Notes: generated from the letters alone by a model not told the origin. A stretch of 64,000 nt of DNA from Bemisia tabaci (GCF_918797505.1 NC_092796.1:29584098-29648097); one strand, 5' to 3'. Shown: positions 47,815 through 59,352, counted from the stretch's first letter. Program-made: numbers and translations.

Positions 47815-48134
47815 GTCCAAGAGGCAGGTGGAAAAAAATATTACTGAGATATGACCCTTTCCTAGCGAATTCCAATTACAAAAATTTAAAGGAAGTAGAT
47901 TGGTCCGATAGTTATTTAGATCTGTCTCGTCCGACTATCCACCTTTTTACTTGTAGGATATCGTGTTGGACCTTTCGTCTGTTTTCACTCCTGAATAGAT
48001 TATCCCTTCTTCTGAGATTCATTAGTTCATTTTCCTGTAACTCCGTATTAAAGTAACATCAATAACTATGCCAGTTGATACCATCATACCATTCCATTAC
48101 GTAAACTAAAGAGCCTCGTATAATTGAGCCGCCG

Positions 48135-48267
48135 CGGCGTGCTGCCGTAGCTCGGAACGCACATTAGCCCCTACAAACCTAAAGGGATACTTGAGCATTG
48201 CGCAATGCTTGAAGTTTCCCTTTAGGTTTGAAGGCGTCAGTGCGCGTGTCGCGCTGGCAGCACGCCG
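48135..48267. repeat. 133-bp palindrome with a compact central hairpin
   Basis: The outer arms are CGGCGTGCTGCC and GGCAGCACGCCG. The centre 48174-48230 reads caaacctaaagggatacttg, then agcattgcgcaatgct, and folds onto tttccctttaggtttg with nearly no loop. It may be a miniature element. A hairpin RNA is possible but the missing loop argues against a normal pre-miRNA. Confidence 0.75.
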
Positions 48268-48672
48268 ACGCGCCGATACCTCTATATCAGAGCTGAAAGA
48301 ACATATGTGAAGTTTTAATAAAGGTTTGCACAAATAGACTCAGTTATTGTCATAGGAGAGACCGTAGTTTTTCTAAGAGTCCACGCCCCTCTTCGTAGAA
48401 CCCCAAATGTTTCCATTAATAATGTGTCTTATAGCCCCCGAGTGTCCATCTCACGACAGCACATTTTTACTTCCGCTTTCTTAAGGAATCGTCGTTGCCC
48501 TATACCAGTACAAAAACTGCGAACGCGTTGCACTTTGCTTAGAAAATTAATTGTGTGAATATAATACCGTGTAGCAATATTAGTAGCTCCCAAGTGTGTC
48601 TACTCAACGAAATTGTATCCCCCTTCTTCCTTTCTTTAGCGTAGATGATGCTTCAGAAAGCTCCATACCAAA

Positions 48673-48920
48673 TGGACCGCGTTTAGCAGAAATAAACCAA
48701 GCCACATTAGCTATTGCCAAATTTAAGTGGGCACTTTACTTTTTTACATAACGTCTGTGCGGATTCCTTTGAAAATGTTAAGGTATTTGTCTCGCACCGT
48801 GTAGAAAATTCACCGTTTGCACAAAAATCCGCACAATAGTTTTAATTTACAACATTAAATTGCCCGATTAAATTTGGCAATAGCTGTTGTGGTTTGGTTC
48901 CTTTCTGCTTAACGCGGACT
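48673..48920. mobile_element. GGACCGCG-family element, full copy
   Basis: tggaccgcgtttagcagaaa at the left and ctttctgcttaacgcggact at the right, with attagctattgccaaattta / taaatttggcaatagctg inside; 248 bp. Confidence 0.8.
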
Positions 48921-50720
48921 AAACACCGCACCTTACCAATTGTCAATAAATGTAAAAGTGGCTCAAAAGCAAACGGAATTGCTGGTTTTACCCTACGAAG
49001 AAGGACATCCTTATTTCCCAGTGTTGTTTGTTTTCGGTAACTGTTGAATACTTTTCCTTGCATTTTTTATCGGTTTGCAGAATATCCCTCAGTTTTAAGC
49101 ACTATCTCCAAAACTTTAGCATTCTTTTTTTTGTCTTTTTTTTTCGCCGAAATTCTGTTTTATTTTTGATATCAGCATCAGCGTATGTCACACCCGCCGC
49201 AAAATTTTGCAGTTTTGAGGACTAAATCATAATCTTTAGAGAGAGTTAGAGCGTGTCTCAATAAAATTATTCATCACACATTTTTCAAAGAACAATACTT
49301 TTGCCTCTAAATAACCGTTTTTAGAATGCTCTATTATGGTCTGAAGTCGATCATTTTAACAAAAAAAAATAAATTGGGAGGTGATACAGATGTAGGCGCA
49401 TTAGAGAATTTTGCAAGAAATACAACTTTTAATTGCTGTTTTATAATACCTCTATGATAATGGGTAGTTTGTTTTACCGAAAATTGATTGTTCGATTCGA
49501 GTAAAATGAAAAAAGGGGAAGAAGCGCCAAAGAACTTGAACCCTCTGAGAATAGCAATAACTTTCGAACATGGAATGGCATCGTCACTCCTTATTCATCC
49601 CTTGATGTCGTGAGGGAAAAAATCTCAACTTCTAAAGTTGTAAAAATCCTCGCATAATACCTTCCAGGCGAGAGGAATATGAAACTAAGTCGAAGTCTAT
49701 CTCATAAGTTTAAATTCGGTGAAATCGAGCGTTGTGAAAGAATGTTACACAAATCCTCTTTGCGGCATCATACTCCCGTATTCTGAAGCATTGATTATAA
49801 TCTCCTCCAACTCAAGAACGAAGTTGTCAATTTGAGAATATTTATGCCCTCGGTTCCGACCCAGCTTATGCAGCGTCCTCAATGTCGGATTTTGTGACCT
49901 ATGTAAGAAGGCGACAGGTAACAGAGCAAAATTCAAATCGATTGTGATACCGCAAGAACGTATTTCTCATTTCGCGAAGTTGTAGGCTTCCCGTTTTATT
50001 TTATTTTCTAAATGGAAGAATTTTAAGCGTCATTTTTCAAAATTTTCCTAATTATTCCTATTTTTCTCTGCTCTATAATCTGTAAAAAGTTTATTTTTCC
50101 CAAGATTCTTCGGAGGAAAATTGAATAATACCCCGGATTCTGTCAGAAAACTTTTCCCATGATATCAGGAAATGAGATGAATCGAGAATTATAGACAGTT
50201 GGCCAGAACCAACGAAATTTAGGAAAGATAGATTGTCATTTATGGGTCGGACTCAATCTGCATCATACGTGACATTTTGATTTGGAAGCATGCGTTACAA
50301 TACTTAATTTCAAACATTGTCTAGGTTGGCGATTCAGCTCCTCTGGATTTGATTAAAACCGTCCAAAATTCGTCCAGAGTATTAAAATCTTTGCTTCACC
50401 TTAAAAATAAACAGACTTGACTCGATTTTCACTTGAGTCCCCGACAAGATGGTGATTCGTTCAAAACAGAGCTCATCTTAAAAAACGTAAACGTGATTTT
50501 TTATCGGCGGAGAAACGATGTGCTCAAAATTCCGTACCGTAGGGTGGCTCATGAACGCGTAACAGCCGAGGATAAAATAACGGTTTCATTAAACGGGTTT
50601 TAGCGTTTTAGACTTGTGAAGCTCCCTTAGAATTTTGCCGTAAGAGCCGCATTGTATAAAGTGCATTTCACACAAAAGGCATATCTCTGCCATGGAACCA
50701 GTGAGCGCCTCAATCCACGA

Positions 50721-50955
50721 CGCACAGTGGATCGAGTAAATCAGAGAGGTCGGACATGAAATTTTTGACGGAAACTGCAAATTAGATGCTCATTTCGTCA
50801 CATTTTAAATATTAATGGGTGTATCAAAAGGAAAATTTAACGAGGAAGCCAATGGAGCCACTTTTAAACCCTCCAAGTTTTTCATGAACGGAGTATGAGC
50901 TTTTAAAATTTCAAAATTTTGTCCGACTTCTCCCGTTGTCTCTATCTACTGTGCG
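50721..50955. mobile_element. GCACAGTGGAT-family element, uninterrupted copy
   Basis: cgcacagtggatcgagtaaa at the left and gtctctatctactgtgcg at the right; 235 bp. It serves as the reference for the interrupted relative at 22294-25822. Confidence 0.7.
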
Positions 50956-51089
50956 ACGCGACAATCCCCAATTTTATTACTCTTATTCCCATCACCCATA
51001 TCATCACGTCCAAACTCAGGGTTGCATGTCAGGAAATTTGCGGATGGTCAGTCACTTTTGAGTTTAATACATAATAAGAAAAATCAAGC

Positions 51090-51434
51090 TATCCTAAGAG
51101 TCCACCTCTACATCAAGACGAACTCTCCATGCAAAGATAGGGTGCAAATACATTAGCAGGGTTGCCGTGTTTTCAGTTTTAGAGTCCCCAAATAAAGTTG
51201 TAGCCCTGTCAATGTATTTGCTCCCTAACTTTGCATGGAGAGTTTGTTTTGATGTAAAGGTGGACTCTCAGGATAGCGTGGGATATCCCCTTCACTTTGA
51301 TCTCAACTTGAGAGCTTTTTTTGAGCTTGGGAGTTAATTTCAGCGAAAACCAGTGGCACCATCGTGTTTTTTGCAAACTTTTACATAAAAATCAGTAGTC
51401 AAATCGCAAATTCCTCACACATGCAACATCTCCA
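51090..51434. mobile_element. TGGAGATG-family element, 5'-truncated copy
   Basis: It starts abruptly at aagctatcctaagagtccac and runs to cacacatgcaacatctcca. It includes agcagggttgccgtgttttc in the centre. The left quarter is missing. Confidence 0.75.
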
Positions 51435-51435
51435 T

Positions 51436-51540
51436 TTCGATAGAAAATATTCGTAACCCTCCTCAAAAACGAACATCTTATCGGAGGAAATTCGGCAATC
51501 TCTGGATATTCATACTACGTTTTTCAATAGTACGGCAGTA
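51436..51540. mobile_element. CTGCCGTGC-family element, right half only
   Basis: cttatcggaggaaattcggc, then aatctctggatattc and acgtttttcaatagtacggca. The left half is missing where the TGGAGATG-family copy abuts. Confidence 0.65.
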
Positions 51541-51889
51541 TGGCAGGTTGCATGGAAATTTGCAATATCGCACACCGTTGTGTCACCTCGAGAAAAACAG
51601 CAGGGGGCTCATTTGCATAATGAATAGCCGCCCCCGTTGTCCAGACCTCCGGGTTCCTCCGCTCCACTATCTCTACTTTTCCGGTCCCCCCGCGCAGCAT
51701 CCGTCCCCTCCACCCCCTTCTTTTTCAGCCACGGGCTCTGCAAAACTGAGCGGCACAAAGGCTCTCGTTAAATGTTAATTAAATGCCAACCTGCTTAGGG
51801 TTTATAAATATCGGGCACTTTGATTGAAGTCCGCCGTTTTTGTCTTGAATGACGACATCGTTCGCCTTTTCAGTTTAGAAAGTTTCTTA

Positions 51890-52135
51890 CTGCCGTGCTG
51901 AGGAAAAACGTCGCGCGTGCATTCGAATGTTGCCAAGTTTCTTCTCAAAAAATATTAATTTTTGAGGGAAGTCAAGGTTTTTATTCCTTGAAATTTTCCG
52001 ACTCTTTAGATCAAATCACGAGCGAAAATGTTTGGAAAATTAGAAGAAAAATGTACACAAATATTCCTGAAAATTATTGATTTGTCAAAGAAAATTTGGC
52101 AACGTCTGAGGGCTCATACTTAGTTTTTCCGTAGC
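51890..52135. mobile_element. CTGCCGTGC-family element, copy 8
   Basis: ctgccgtgctgaggaaaaac at the left, aaaatttggcaacgtctgag and tttttccgtagc at the right; the right end is diverged. Confidence 0.75.
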
Positions 52136-52209
52136 TAAAATACAAGCACAGTCTACTAGATAAAACTGACAAAATATGAGCGCAGCTGCAATTATTTACA
52201 CAAAAACCA

Positions 52210-52950
52210 GTGTGCGAGTAGTAATTCATACATTTTTTGTTTTGTTTCAAAATCCAATTGCAGATTTTTCAGCAAGAAGGATGCACCTCTGATAATTTTA
52301 ATTCGCCGACGTCACGATTTCAAATTATCGCGGGCAATTAAAAGCGCTCCCGCGCGGACTCGATACAGCGCCTTCAACATCGCACTGATACTTCCAACGC
52401 TACACCTAAAGACACATGCGTCCCGACGTGCAAATTGCCTATACTGCGCCTGCCGGAATGCCTGGCTGCAGCGCTCGAAGGATTCCGCGATCGAGTGAAT
52501 TCTCCACGAGTGAGAAAAATACTTAAATCTAAAATCCCTGAGGCATGCAAGCGCTCTGTTCTCTACACGGACAAAATTAAATTGCTGACTTAACAATTCA
52601 ATTGCTAAAAAGAGTAACAGCAATATTTCAACGTAGATTTCACAACACAAAAATGCTACTCTAACCATCCCCGTGGTTAAATTAGCTTACAATAGTGGTT
52701 AAAGTAGCATTTTTGTGTTTCGAAATCTGCGTTAAAATATTGCAGCCACTTTTTTTAACAATTCAATCGTTCAATCAGCAATTTAATTTTTTCCGTGTAA
52801 TTTTTAACTTTATCTAAACGGGTCACTAAATCTCTTGTTGCTGATTGAATCTTCTAAAAGCACCCAATGAGTAGATTACGCGACGATTTATTGTGTTTTT
52901 TTTGGAGCCAAAATCCCAGGCAAAAGCCCGCTTTTAAAAAGTCCAAAGAC
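52210..52950. repeat. Dispersed repeat block as at 33720-34344, interrupted
   Basis: accagtgtgcgagtagtaat, gcgccttcaacatcgcactg, cgtcccgacgtgcaaattgc, gagtagattacgcgacg and ttggagccaaaatcccagg follow the order of the block near 34 kb. The 232-bp element at 52566-52797 interrupts it. Confidence 0.65.
52566..52797. mobile_element. 232-bp TA-flanked inverted-repeat element, CACGGA ends
   Basis: CACGGACAAAATTAAATTGC at the left pairs with agcaatttaattttttccgtg at the right. Further in, cacaaaaatgctactctaac pairs with gtggttaaagtagcatttttgtg. TA lies on both sides. The matching empty target is at 34161-34167. Confidence 0.85.
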
Positions 52951-53331
52951 TAGAGGGAATTTCACACGTCCCGAAATGACGGGAAAATGATTGAAGTGAT
53001 ACACTAAAACAAATCGCTATCCCCGCTCATGTTCCGCGGATGTTTCCCCAGATAAATATAAGTTAATGTGGAATCGTTGCTTGTTAACCACAGATGACAA
53101 GAATGTGATTCGGTTCTTTGATTCTGAAGTTATGATTTCGACCTCCCTATTGTATTTATTTGCGAGGAGTGAAGACATTTGACAGAAGTCGTAGAAACTC
53201 GTGCTCGCATCTGATTGGTGCAGGATGACGTTCGGTTTGGCATGAAACTGAAGCGTTTCAAAGCGAAAAAGTCGCGTTCTTTGAACTGCGCTTTTCTCAG
53301 TTTCTGAGTTACATTTCCGCGTTTTGCAATG

Positions 53332-53571
53332 CACTGGAAAAAAAAACACATTGGATCTAGAGTCCAGACTCTTGAAAACATTGACAAGAAAAAATACTCT
53401 TGATTCAATCGGATTTTTGCTTGAATCAAAACGAAATCCGCTAAAATTAAGAGGCTTGGTTCTTGATTTTAAGCTAGATTCTAATTGAATCAAGAGTACT
53501 TTTTCTTGTTGATGTTTTTAACAGTCTGGACTCTCCATGTTGACTCATCCAATGTGTTTTTTTCTAAAGTG
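53332..53571. mobile_element. CACTGG-family element, copy E
   Basis: CACTGGAAAAAAAAACACAT at the left. The right end is diverged (caatgtgtttttttctaaag) and carries 9 or so extra bases (catgttgactc) between ggactct and atccaatg. Confidence 0.8.
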
Positions 53572-54131
53572 TGCGCATCGTGTTCTATGTGTCATTCACC
53601 CCCAGAAACATGTAAATTCGTTTATGGTTTGGTGACCCACTACCTTTGTCGTTTTCCCAAAGAAAACTGCATGAAGAGAGGGTTTCGTTTAAGATATGGC
53701 AGCCGCGGCGCGAAAAACATCCGGAGGTTTTCGCGCAACGAAGGAACCGAAACACTCGCTGGAAAAGACGCCTCGCCCGACTAACCTATCGGCGGAAGTT
53801 GGGATCCTTCTAATGAATCGAACACTTTCTGCGCAATTCCGCCCGCTATTGTAGGGACAGGGATATTGTATGAATCTCACGAAGCGGTGAAAAAGGCTAG
53901 GAGCCGTTTAGGGAGTTCAAGCGCTTTGGCTTTCTCGCTCCTCGTTTCCACCCTTGTTGCCGAAAATTGCCGATAAATTAGCACTTTTCCCCCATTTAAC
54001 CCGAGTGTAATGACCGTAGTTTATCGCACAATCTGGCACACCCTGTTTTCCTCCACCCGGGCGCGGCAAACGAGGAAGAATCTCAAGCTGTGGCTAAATT
54101 GAAAGGAGCTAATTTATTCAAGCAGATGGAA

Positions 54132-54372
54132 CAATTCGTCCTTTCTCGAACAGAGGAACGTAACTCTATTACAAGGTTGCAAAATTGACGCGAGCAATTC
54201 AATTTTTCACAGGGCTGTACCCATGCAATTTTTGTCTAAAATTTTCCTGATTTTTGCATGGAATTAGAAATAAAATTAGTGAATTTTTCGGGCAGGAATA
54301 AGCAAGACTCTCTCAGTAAAAATGCAATTAGCGAGGGGAAATGTGGCAATCTTGAAATTTCTGTGGGTTGTT
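54132..54372. mobile_element. CGTAACT-family element, copy 3
   Basis: caattcgtcctttctcgaac, then gaacgtaactctatt, with the interior gcaaggttgcaaaatt-like and tttttgtctaaaattttcc blocks. The right end is eroded. Confidence 0.6.
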
Positions 54373-55031
54373 TGAGCCGCGGCGAAGCGATGGACCCGAG
54401 AGGCCAGGAATAAAGCAACCGCGAAAGATGTCACATGAAAGTTTGATTGCTTCATAAAGAGGGCTTAATGAGCTGAGTGAACACTATTACACTATCGTAT
54501 TATAGCGAGGAAATTTAGAGAAAAGTAGGTTTGAAAATGAAAATTGTGATGTAGTATATGTATGCGCTTTATCTCATTAAACATGTGGGTGCACATACTC
54601 AGCAAATAAAGCGACTTGATGAGATGCCTTGCGAATGCGAAACGACTGTGAGGTGGAATAATTTTCAAAGGTAGAGTTATTACATTTTTTGCCTTTTTCT
54701 CCTTCCAAGTCTCTCACAAACCCTTACTACCTCCACGCCTCTCCTAAAATAACGTCGAATTCGAAGGTATCGAAATCCAAGCGAGAGAAAACTAACACAC
54801 GAGAGGATGATAAAAAACGACCAACGTCCCACAAAAAAAACCCCTTCCGATACATTCACACGAGGTCATAAGGACAAAGTAAGAAATCATGAGCGAAGAA
54901 AGCAGGATTGTCAGACGATTAGAATAATCATCATTTTCACATTCACTCAGTATAAATCGCGTTAATTTTCATGGAAAGTCCGGCAACGGTCATAATAATA
55001 TGTTAAGGGTGGTCGCGGTGGTGAAAGTAAC

Positions 55032-55170
55032 GGTGAGCGGAGGCGTGTCCTGCTCTGCGATGAATCGATTAATCGATTAATCCGCCATTCAAACCTATGG
55101 AAAAGGACCGAATATCAGGGGATACAGTAATTGTCGATTCTTCACCATAGCTTCGAATTGGGAAACCTGG
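55032..55170. mobile_element. ATCGAT-family miniature element, copy 6
   Basis: gcggaggcgtgtcctgctct, gatgaatcgattaatcgat, accatagcttcgaattggg. It is diverged and in reverse orientation. Confidence 0.6.
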
Positions 55171-55734
55171 CCTTTGAGGGTGAGTCCGGCGGGGGGTATC
55201 AAGAGGGGGGTTGGGGGGCGGGTTGTAAGACGAAGCGACAGAGCTACAGCGGGAGGAAGCAACGGAGTGGGCGAAGAATATAAATTAAACTGCGCGGTGG
55301 TCTATTTTACTTCCGAGTCTCCCGATAGAAGTTTTACTTGGGAGCAATTGGAAAAAAGCCAGGATTGAGCGCGGTATGTACGGGTGGTAATGGGGCAGCC
55401 TCGCCGCGCTGCAAGTCCACCGGGCCAGCAATCGAGCATAGGTTTTCCCGCTGACCGCGTTGTCAAATTGTCGAGCGCACCTGCGGGTTTGAACGTTTCA
55501 TTATTGGTGTTAAGCAGCTTGAAAAACTGAGAGGTGATTCCTGAGAAGATGCTGGGATTTTTCAAGGAGAGAAAATCTCTGGGAATACCAGGGAATTTGT
55601 CTGTAAATTGGTTTTAAAAACTGGGAATTTTTCCTTCGTGCACTCCTACGACCATCAAAAAAATTTGGCCACCAATGTTGTCCTGGCCTCACAAAATGAC
55701 CCTACAAATGAGAAAATCAATACATTGATAAAAT

Positions 55735-56135
55735 ACAAGCACAGTATTCTAAATGATAATGACAAAAACATCAGCGCAGCTGCAGTTATTTACACAAAAA
55801 CCAGTGTGCGAGCAGAAATTCATACATTTTTTTTTTTTTTTTTTTTTTTTCAAAATACAAATTTTTGCAGACTCTTCAGCAAGAAGGATGCAATTCTAAT
55901 AATTTCAATTCGCGAACGTTACAAATTCAAATTATAGCGGGCAATTAAAAGCGCGCCCGCGCGCACCCGATATAGCGCCTTCAACATCGCACAGATACTT
56001 CCAACGGTACACCTTTACGCATGCGTCCCGACGTGCAAATTGCCTATACTACGCCTGCCAGAATGCCTGCCTGCCGCGCTCTACGGATCCCGCGATCGAG
56101 TAAAATATCCACGAGTGAGAAAAATACTTAAATCT
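55735..56135. repeat. Dispersed repeat block, partial, with poly-T
   Basis: accagtgtgcgagcagaaat, then a run of 22 T, then agcaagaaggatgcaattct, gcgccttcaacatcgcac and cgtcccgacgtgcaaattgc. It corresponds to the left part of 52150-52540. Confidence 0.65.
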
Positions 56136-56704
56136 AACTCCGATGAAAATTTCTTGAGAAAAAGTGAAAGTGAACCATGAGTTCTCTTCAGGGTTGGGCC
56201 CTCAATACTCAGAGAGGAAGATTTTGCGATTATTCTAGAAATTAGGCCATGTCAAATTATCGAAATAAATTAATTTACAGCCGTTTTCGAATGAATTAGT
56301 CGTGAATTTTCTCCTGACGGAAGTTCAAAGGCGTAAGAATAAATATTTTGAACCAGATGATGGTTGTTAAACTTTGTCCTTCACATCTTAGTTAGGAGTT
56401 GATTTCGGTAATTTTTTATGCAAGAATCGTGTTCTACATGAAATTCTGGTTGAATGACATGTATCAGAGTGCTTGAATTCGTATCTTGTCTAGTGGTCTA
56501 TTGCAAAATTGCCACTGAACTTAGCCCATTCTCCTTTTTTCGCAAACTGCAACTTAAAGTATCAAAATAGCTATTGATCATAAATTTTCGACAAAGCAAC
56601 TATATCTCTTCTTGATTTTTTTTTTTGTTCGACTGGATCGCGCCCGAAGGATGAATGTTGGATCGGGAAAGTTAGCAAACAAGATTCCTCCGACCTCTTT
56701 ACAC

Positions 56705-56837
56705 TGCGTCGCTTGACTGACAAAAGAGCGTAACTGCATTTAGAGTTGAGCCCGGGAAAGTATTGAGCTCCATGGACGACATGGTTCATCGCGCAATGTA
56801 GTTACGGCTTTTTATCAGGAGGGCGACGACTTATTGC
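56705..56837. mobile_element. CGTAACT-family element, short copy
   Basis: ctgacaaaagagcgtaactg at the left and tagttacggctttttatcag, then gagggcgacgac at the right; 133 bp with a different centre. Confidence 0.5.
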
Positions 56838-56952
56838 GAATCAATATTCTGCAGCCGTTTTCTTTTGAACTTTCCCGATTCAGACGATATCTGCATTTAG
56901 AGATCACGTAGTCGATGTTTCAACTTCGAGTGCAAATTCTTAGGACAGGAAT

Positions 56953-57074
56953 GGATGTATTTCTATCAAACGGAACTATGTGCATTCAGACATGAGCCCA
57001 GAGACCCATAAGAATAAGTGCATAACAGGGCTCACGTCATAATGCACTTAGTTCCATTTGATAGAAATACGTTC
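56953..57074. mobile_element. GGACGTATTT-family element, intact 122-bp copy
   Basis: ggatgtatttctatcaaacg at the left and ccatttgatagaaatacgttc at the right, with gagcccagagacccataaga and acagggctcacgtc in the centre. Confidence 0.8.
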
Positions 57075-57983
57075 GAATATTCCTCCGTCATCGTAGCGAA
57101 GCGGGGTCTGTCGTCCTGATCTTGCATCATTGTGTCAAGTATGGAATCAAATAAAGTAATTTGTTGAGCACATAACTTAAAAACCTGTGCATCCTTTGAT
57201 GGTTTTATTATTTTCTCGTGTTAGGCTTATGCATTTTGAACTGAGTCTACAAATATCTACCTGTGTTGGAATATCTGCTGAATTTTCTAGCTACAGAATG
57301 ACTGGGTTTGCTCTTGATTCTGTATTTTCCTCATGAAAATGGTATAAAACTGATAAAGGTAATCTACAGCTCTGCGGAGTTCGGTGCAAGCCTACATACC
57401 AACATGAAAGGATCAAGATAGTCCCGGTAAAATTGACTTTGAAAAGAAAAAAGTAAACAGACGGCAAATCAAGCAAAATTCGTCAAGCAACATTTTTCGT
57501 GCATTATAAGGGTTCTGGGTCTCTGGCACGCACGAGGTGCAGCTAACCGAACTGTTTTTTTCGAGTAAAATTATACGAAAATCACTATAGGCACATCAAA
57601 AAAGTCTTTAAACTACTCCGTAGTGTGCAATCTGCATAGTTTGTGACACGCTTTTTTCAAAAGTACCGCGTCTACGAGCAATTTTTTCAAGAGTGAATTT
57701 CAGACTTTTTTCATGTGCCCATTGTGATTTTTGTGCGATTTCTTTCGTAAAAATTATCTCTATTTGCATGTGGACTGCATTTTGTAAATAAAAACTACAT
57801 TATCTGGCTCATTGTAGAAACAACGTATCCGCCATTAGTTTCCCTATGCAGATAGGTATTTTTACGTATGAGCCAGAAATTGCAGTTCCCCAGTGCAAAA
57901 TCCAGTCCTTATATCTCTTGCGTGCAACAGGCCAATTATCATTTACGACGATTGGTTAATGCGTGAATTTCTTGTTGTTTCAG

Positions 57984-58170
57984 TTACAAACTGTGATATG
58001 GTTATTTATAGTGATAATTCTAAAAATGGAACAATATCGTCGCCCGGATATCCTGAGCCCTATCCCGCTCATTCCTACTGCCGACTCGACTTCCAGGGAC
58101 GAGGCAAAGAAAGGGTTCAAATAATTTTTAGAGACTTTGATTTGTTTAATCCAAATGATGATGCCAAAGA
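57984..58170 (+). CDS. CUB2 exon a
   Basis: The acceptor is cttgttgtttcag and the donor AAAGA|gtaagt. The exon starts with two bases of a split codon and ends in phase 2 (GA). It encodes TNCDMVIYSDNSKNGTISS, then PGYPEPYPAHSYCRLDF, QGRGKERVQIIFRDFDLF and NPNDDAKE. The first two CUB cysteines are in TNCD and SYCR, and SPGYPEPYP is the CUB strand motif. NGT is a possible N-glycosylation site. The frame is open upstream to an ATG at 57893, but the acceptor and the family alignment place the exon start at 57984. Confidence 0.92.
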
Positions 58171-58732
58171 GTAAGTAAGATCATTTTTCTCTAGATATAC
58201 ATCAATAAAATAAATTAACAATGCACATAGATTTTAAAAGTTCCGCTAAGCCCAGTCTCATTTTCATTCGAGCGTAAACTTTTTCGTCGAAAATCCTTAT
58301 CATGCATTGGACCTTGTATCACGGTAATTAAATAGAAATAAACATGCATCAATAAATGAGATTGAGGGGTGAAATCTCATTTTCACATAGAAATATATAT
58401 TCCTCAAAAGTTTAGGACTTGAACTAGCATAATTCAACTTGACGTAGAATGAACTTTCCTCGCAAAAGTTCATACTTATTCCTATTTCTCACGTAACTTT
58501 GCCTTTTTAATCCGAAACATTGTGCTTTCATGCTATCATTTGATTCTTGATTCATCAATTAAATATTACTTTTGAATTTGGTGCCCGACACCAGCAACGT
58601 CTCCTGGAGCGACAAAACCTATTATCTGGGGCTAAATACCCACAAGAAGCATTGCATTCTACCAATAATCCGCGAAACTTTCATAGTTGATTCATTTTAC
58701 TCTTTTTTCTTATGTTCACTGTCGGATTGTAG

Positions 58733-58917
58733 GTGCATCGATGCCTTATTAGTTTATGTTCAAATTGACGGTCGACTGGAGAGGGTGGACAACCACTGCG
58801 GTCAGACATTGCCCAGGCCGATCATGAGTAATGGGCCGGGACTCATGCTCGAGTTCAAAGGAGTCTACTCGTCCCGCAATTCTAGGGGCTACTTAGCCGA
58901 ATACTCCTTCATCGAAA
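58733..58917 (+). CDS. CUB2 exon b
   Basis: The acceptor is cggattgtag|G and the donor GAAA|gtaagc. The first G completes GA|G (Glu), then CIDALLVYVQIDGRLERVD with the third cysteine, NHCGQTLPRPIMSNGPGL with the fourth, and YSSRNSRGYLAEYSFIES closing the domain. The CGxxLPxPxxSxGPxLxxxF pattern is a standard CUB C-terminal half. It ends in phase 1, which matches the CUB3 exon directly (A|AT, Asn), giving FIESNYGIHSG at the junction. Confidence 0.93.
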
Positions 58918-59077
58918 GTAAGCAGTCTGAATCTCAACATAATTTTATTAGAGCATGACTAAATATTTTCCTTTCTTAAGCAGGCCAATCTCACTTAGTT
59001 ATAATGTCCTTTTCTTTTCATCATGTGCTTTGTTATTACTGTATTCCCCCTACCCTCTACATTGTAACCATTCGATA

Positions 59078-59251
59078 CACCGAACAAAAAGTTGCCGAAG
59101 TGACATCCCGTATGTTAAAAATATGCGCGACAACTCTTGAATGTTGTTTTTACTGACTTTAACAGCCAGAATGTTCATAACAACATTCAAGAGTTGTCGC
59201 ACATATTTTCAACATCCGGGATGTTACTTACGCAACTTTTTTTTCTCGGTG
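59078..59251. mobile_element. 174-bp TA-flanked inverted-repeat element, CACCGA ends
   Basis: CACCGAACAAAAAGTTGC and gcaacttttttttctcggtg are the ends, with TA on both sides. The inner stem uses gcgacaactcttgaatgttg and caacattcaagagttgtcgc, a 20-bp perfect match. Confidence 0.85.
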
Positions 59252-59325
59252 TATTTCTATAGTTTCAAGGTACTAAAGGCTTTTGATTTTTATAATTTTT
59301 ACGCAAGGAAATTTTTCTTCACCAG

Positions 59326-59352
59326 TTGGAATTGAAACTCCGCATACAACAT
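59326..59352 (+). CDS. Possible 27-bp microexon between CUB2 and CUB3
   Basis: A T-rich tract ends in ttcttcaccag. It is followed by 27 bases in the correct phase (phase 1 both sides) encoding GIETPHTT, then a gtaaac donor. Inclusion would add nine residues of linker between FIES and YGIHSG without changing the frame. Skipping it also gives a good junction, so it is at best an optional exon. Short sequences with GT-AG borders arise by chance in a 2.1-kb intron, so confidence is low. Confidence 0.25.

Larger units (their letters stand above)
47127..57983 (+). other. Intron between the linker and CUB2 (contains candidate exon 47725)
   Basis: A 10.9-kb interval from gtaagt to tttcag. If the exon at 47725 is used it is split in two. 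It carries a palindromic element at 48135, GGACCGCG, CTGCCGTGC, CACTGG and CGTAACT family copies, and the block at 52210-52950 with its TA-flanked insert. I see nothing supported in 48921-50720, 53572-54131, 54373-55031, 55171-55734, 56141-56704 and 57075-57983. A run of 22 T at about 55829 is a homopolymer inside a repeat. Confidence 0.7.

Noticed and set aside
52312..52668. 118-codon minus-strand open frame that looks protein-like
   Set aside because: It runs across a dispersed repeat and into the inserted CACGGA element. The copies at 34 and 56 kb do not keep the frame.
53017..53493. Longest open frame on the minus strand (158 codons)
   Set aside because: Its first part lies across the CACTGG-family element, and the rest has no recognisable domain or splice context.
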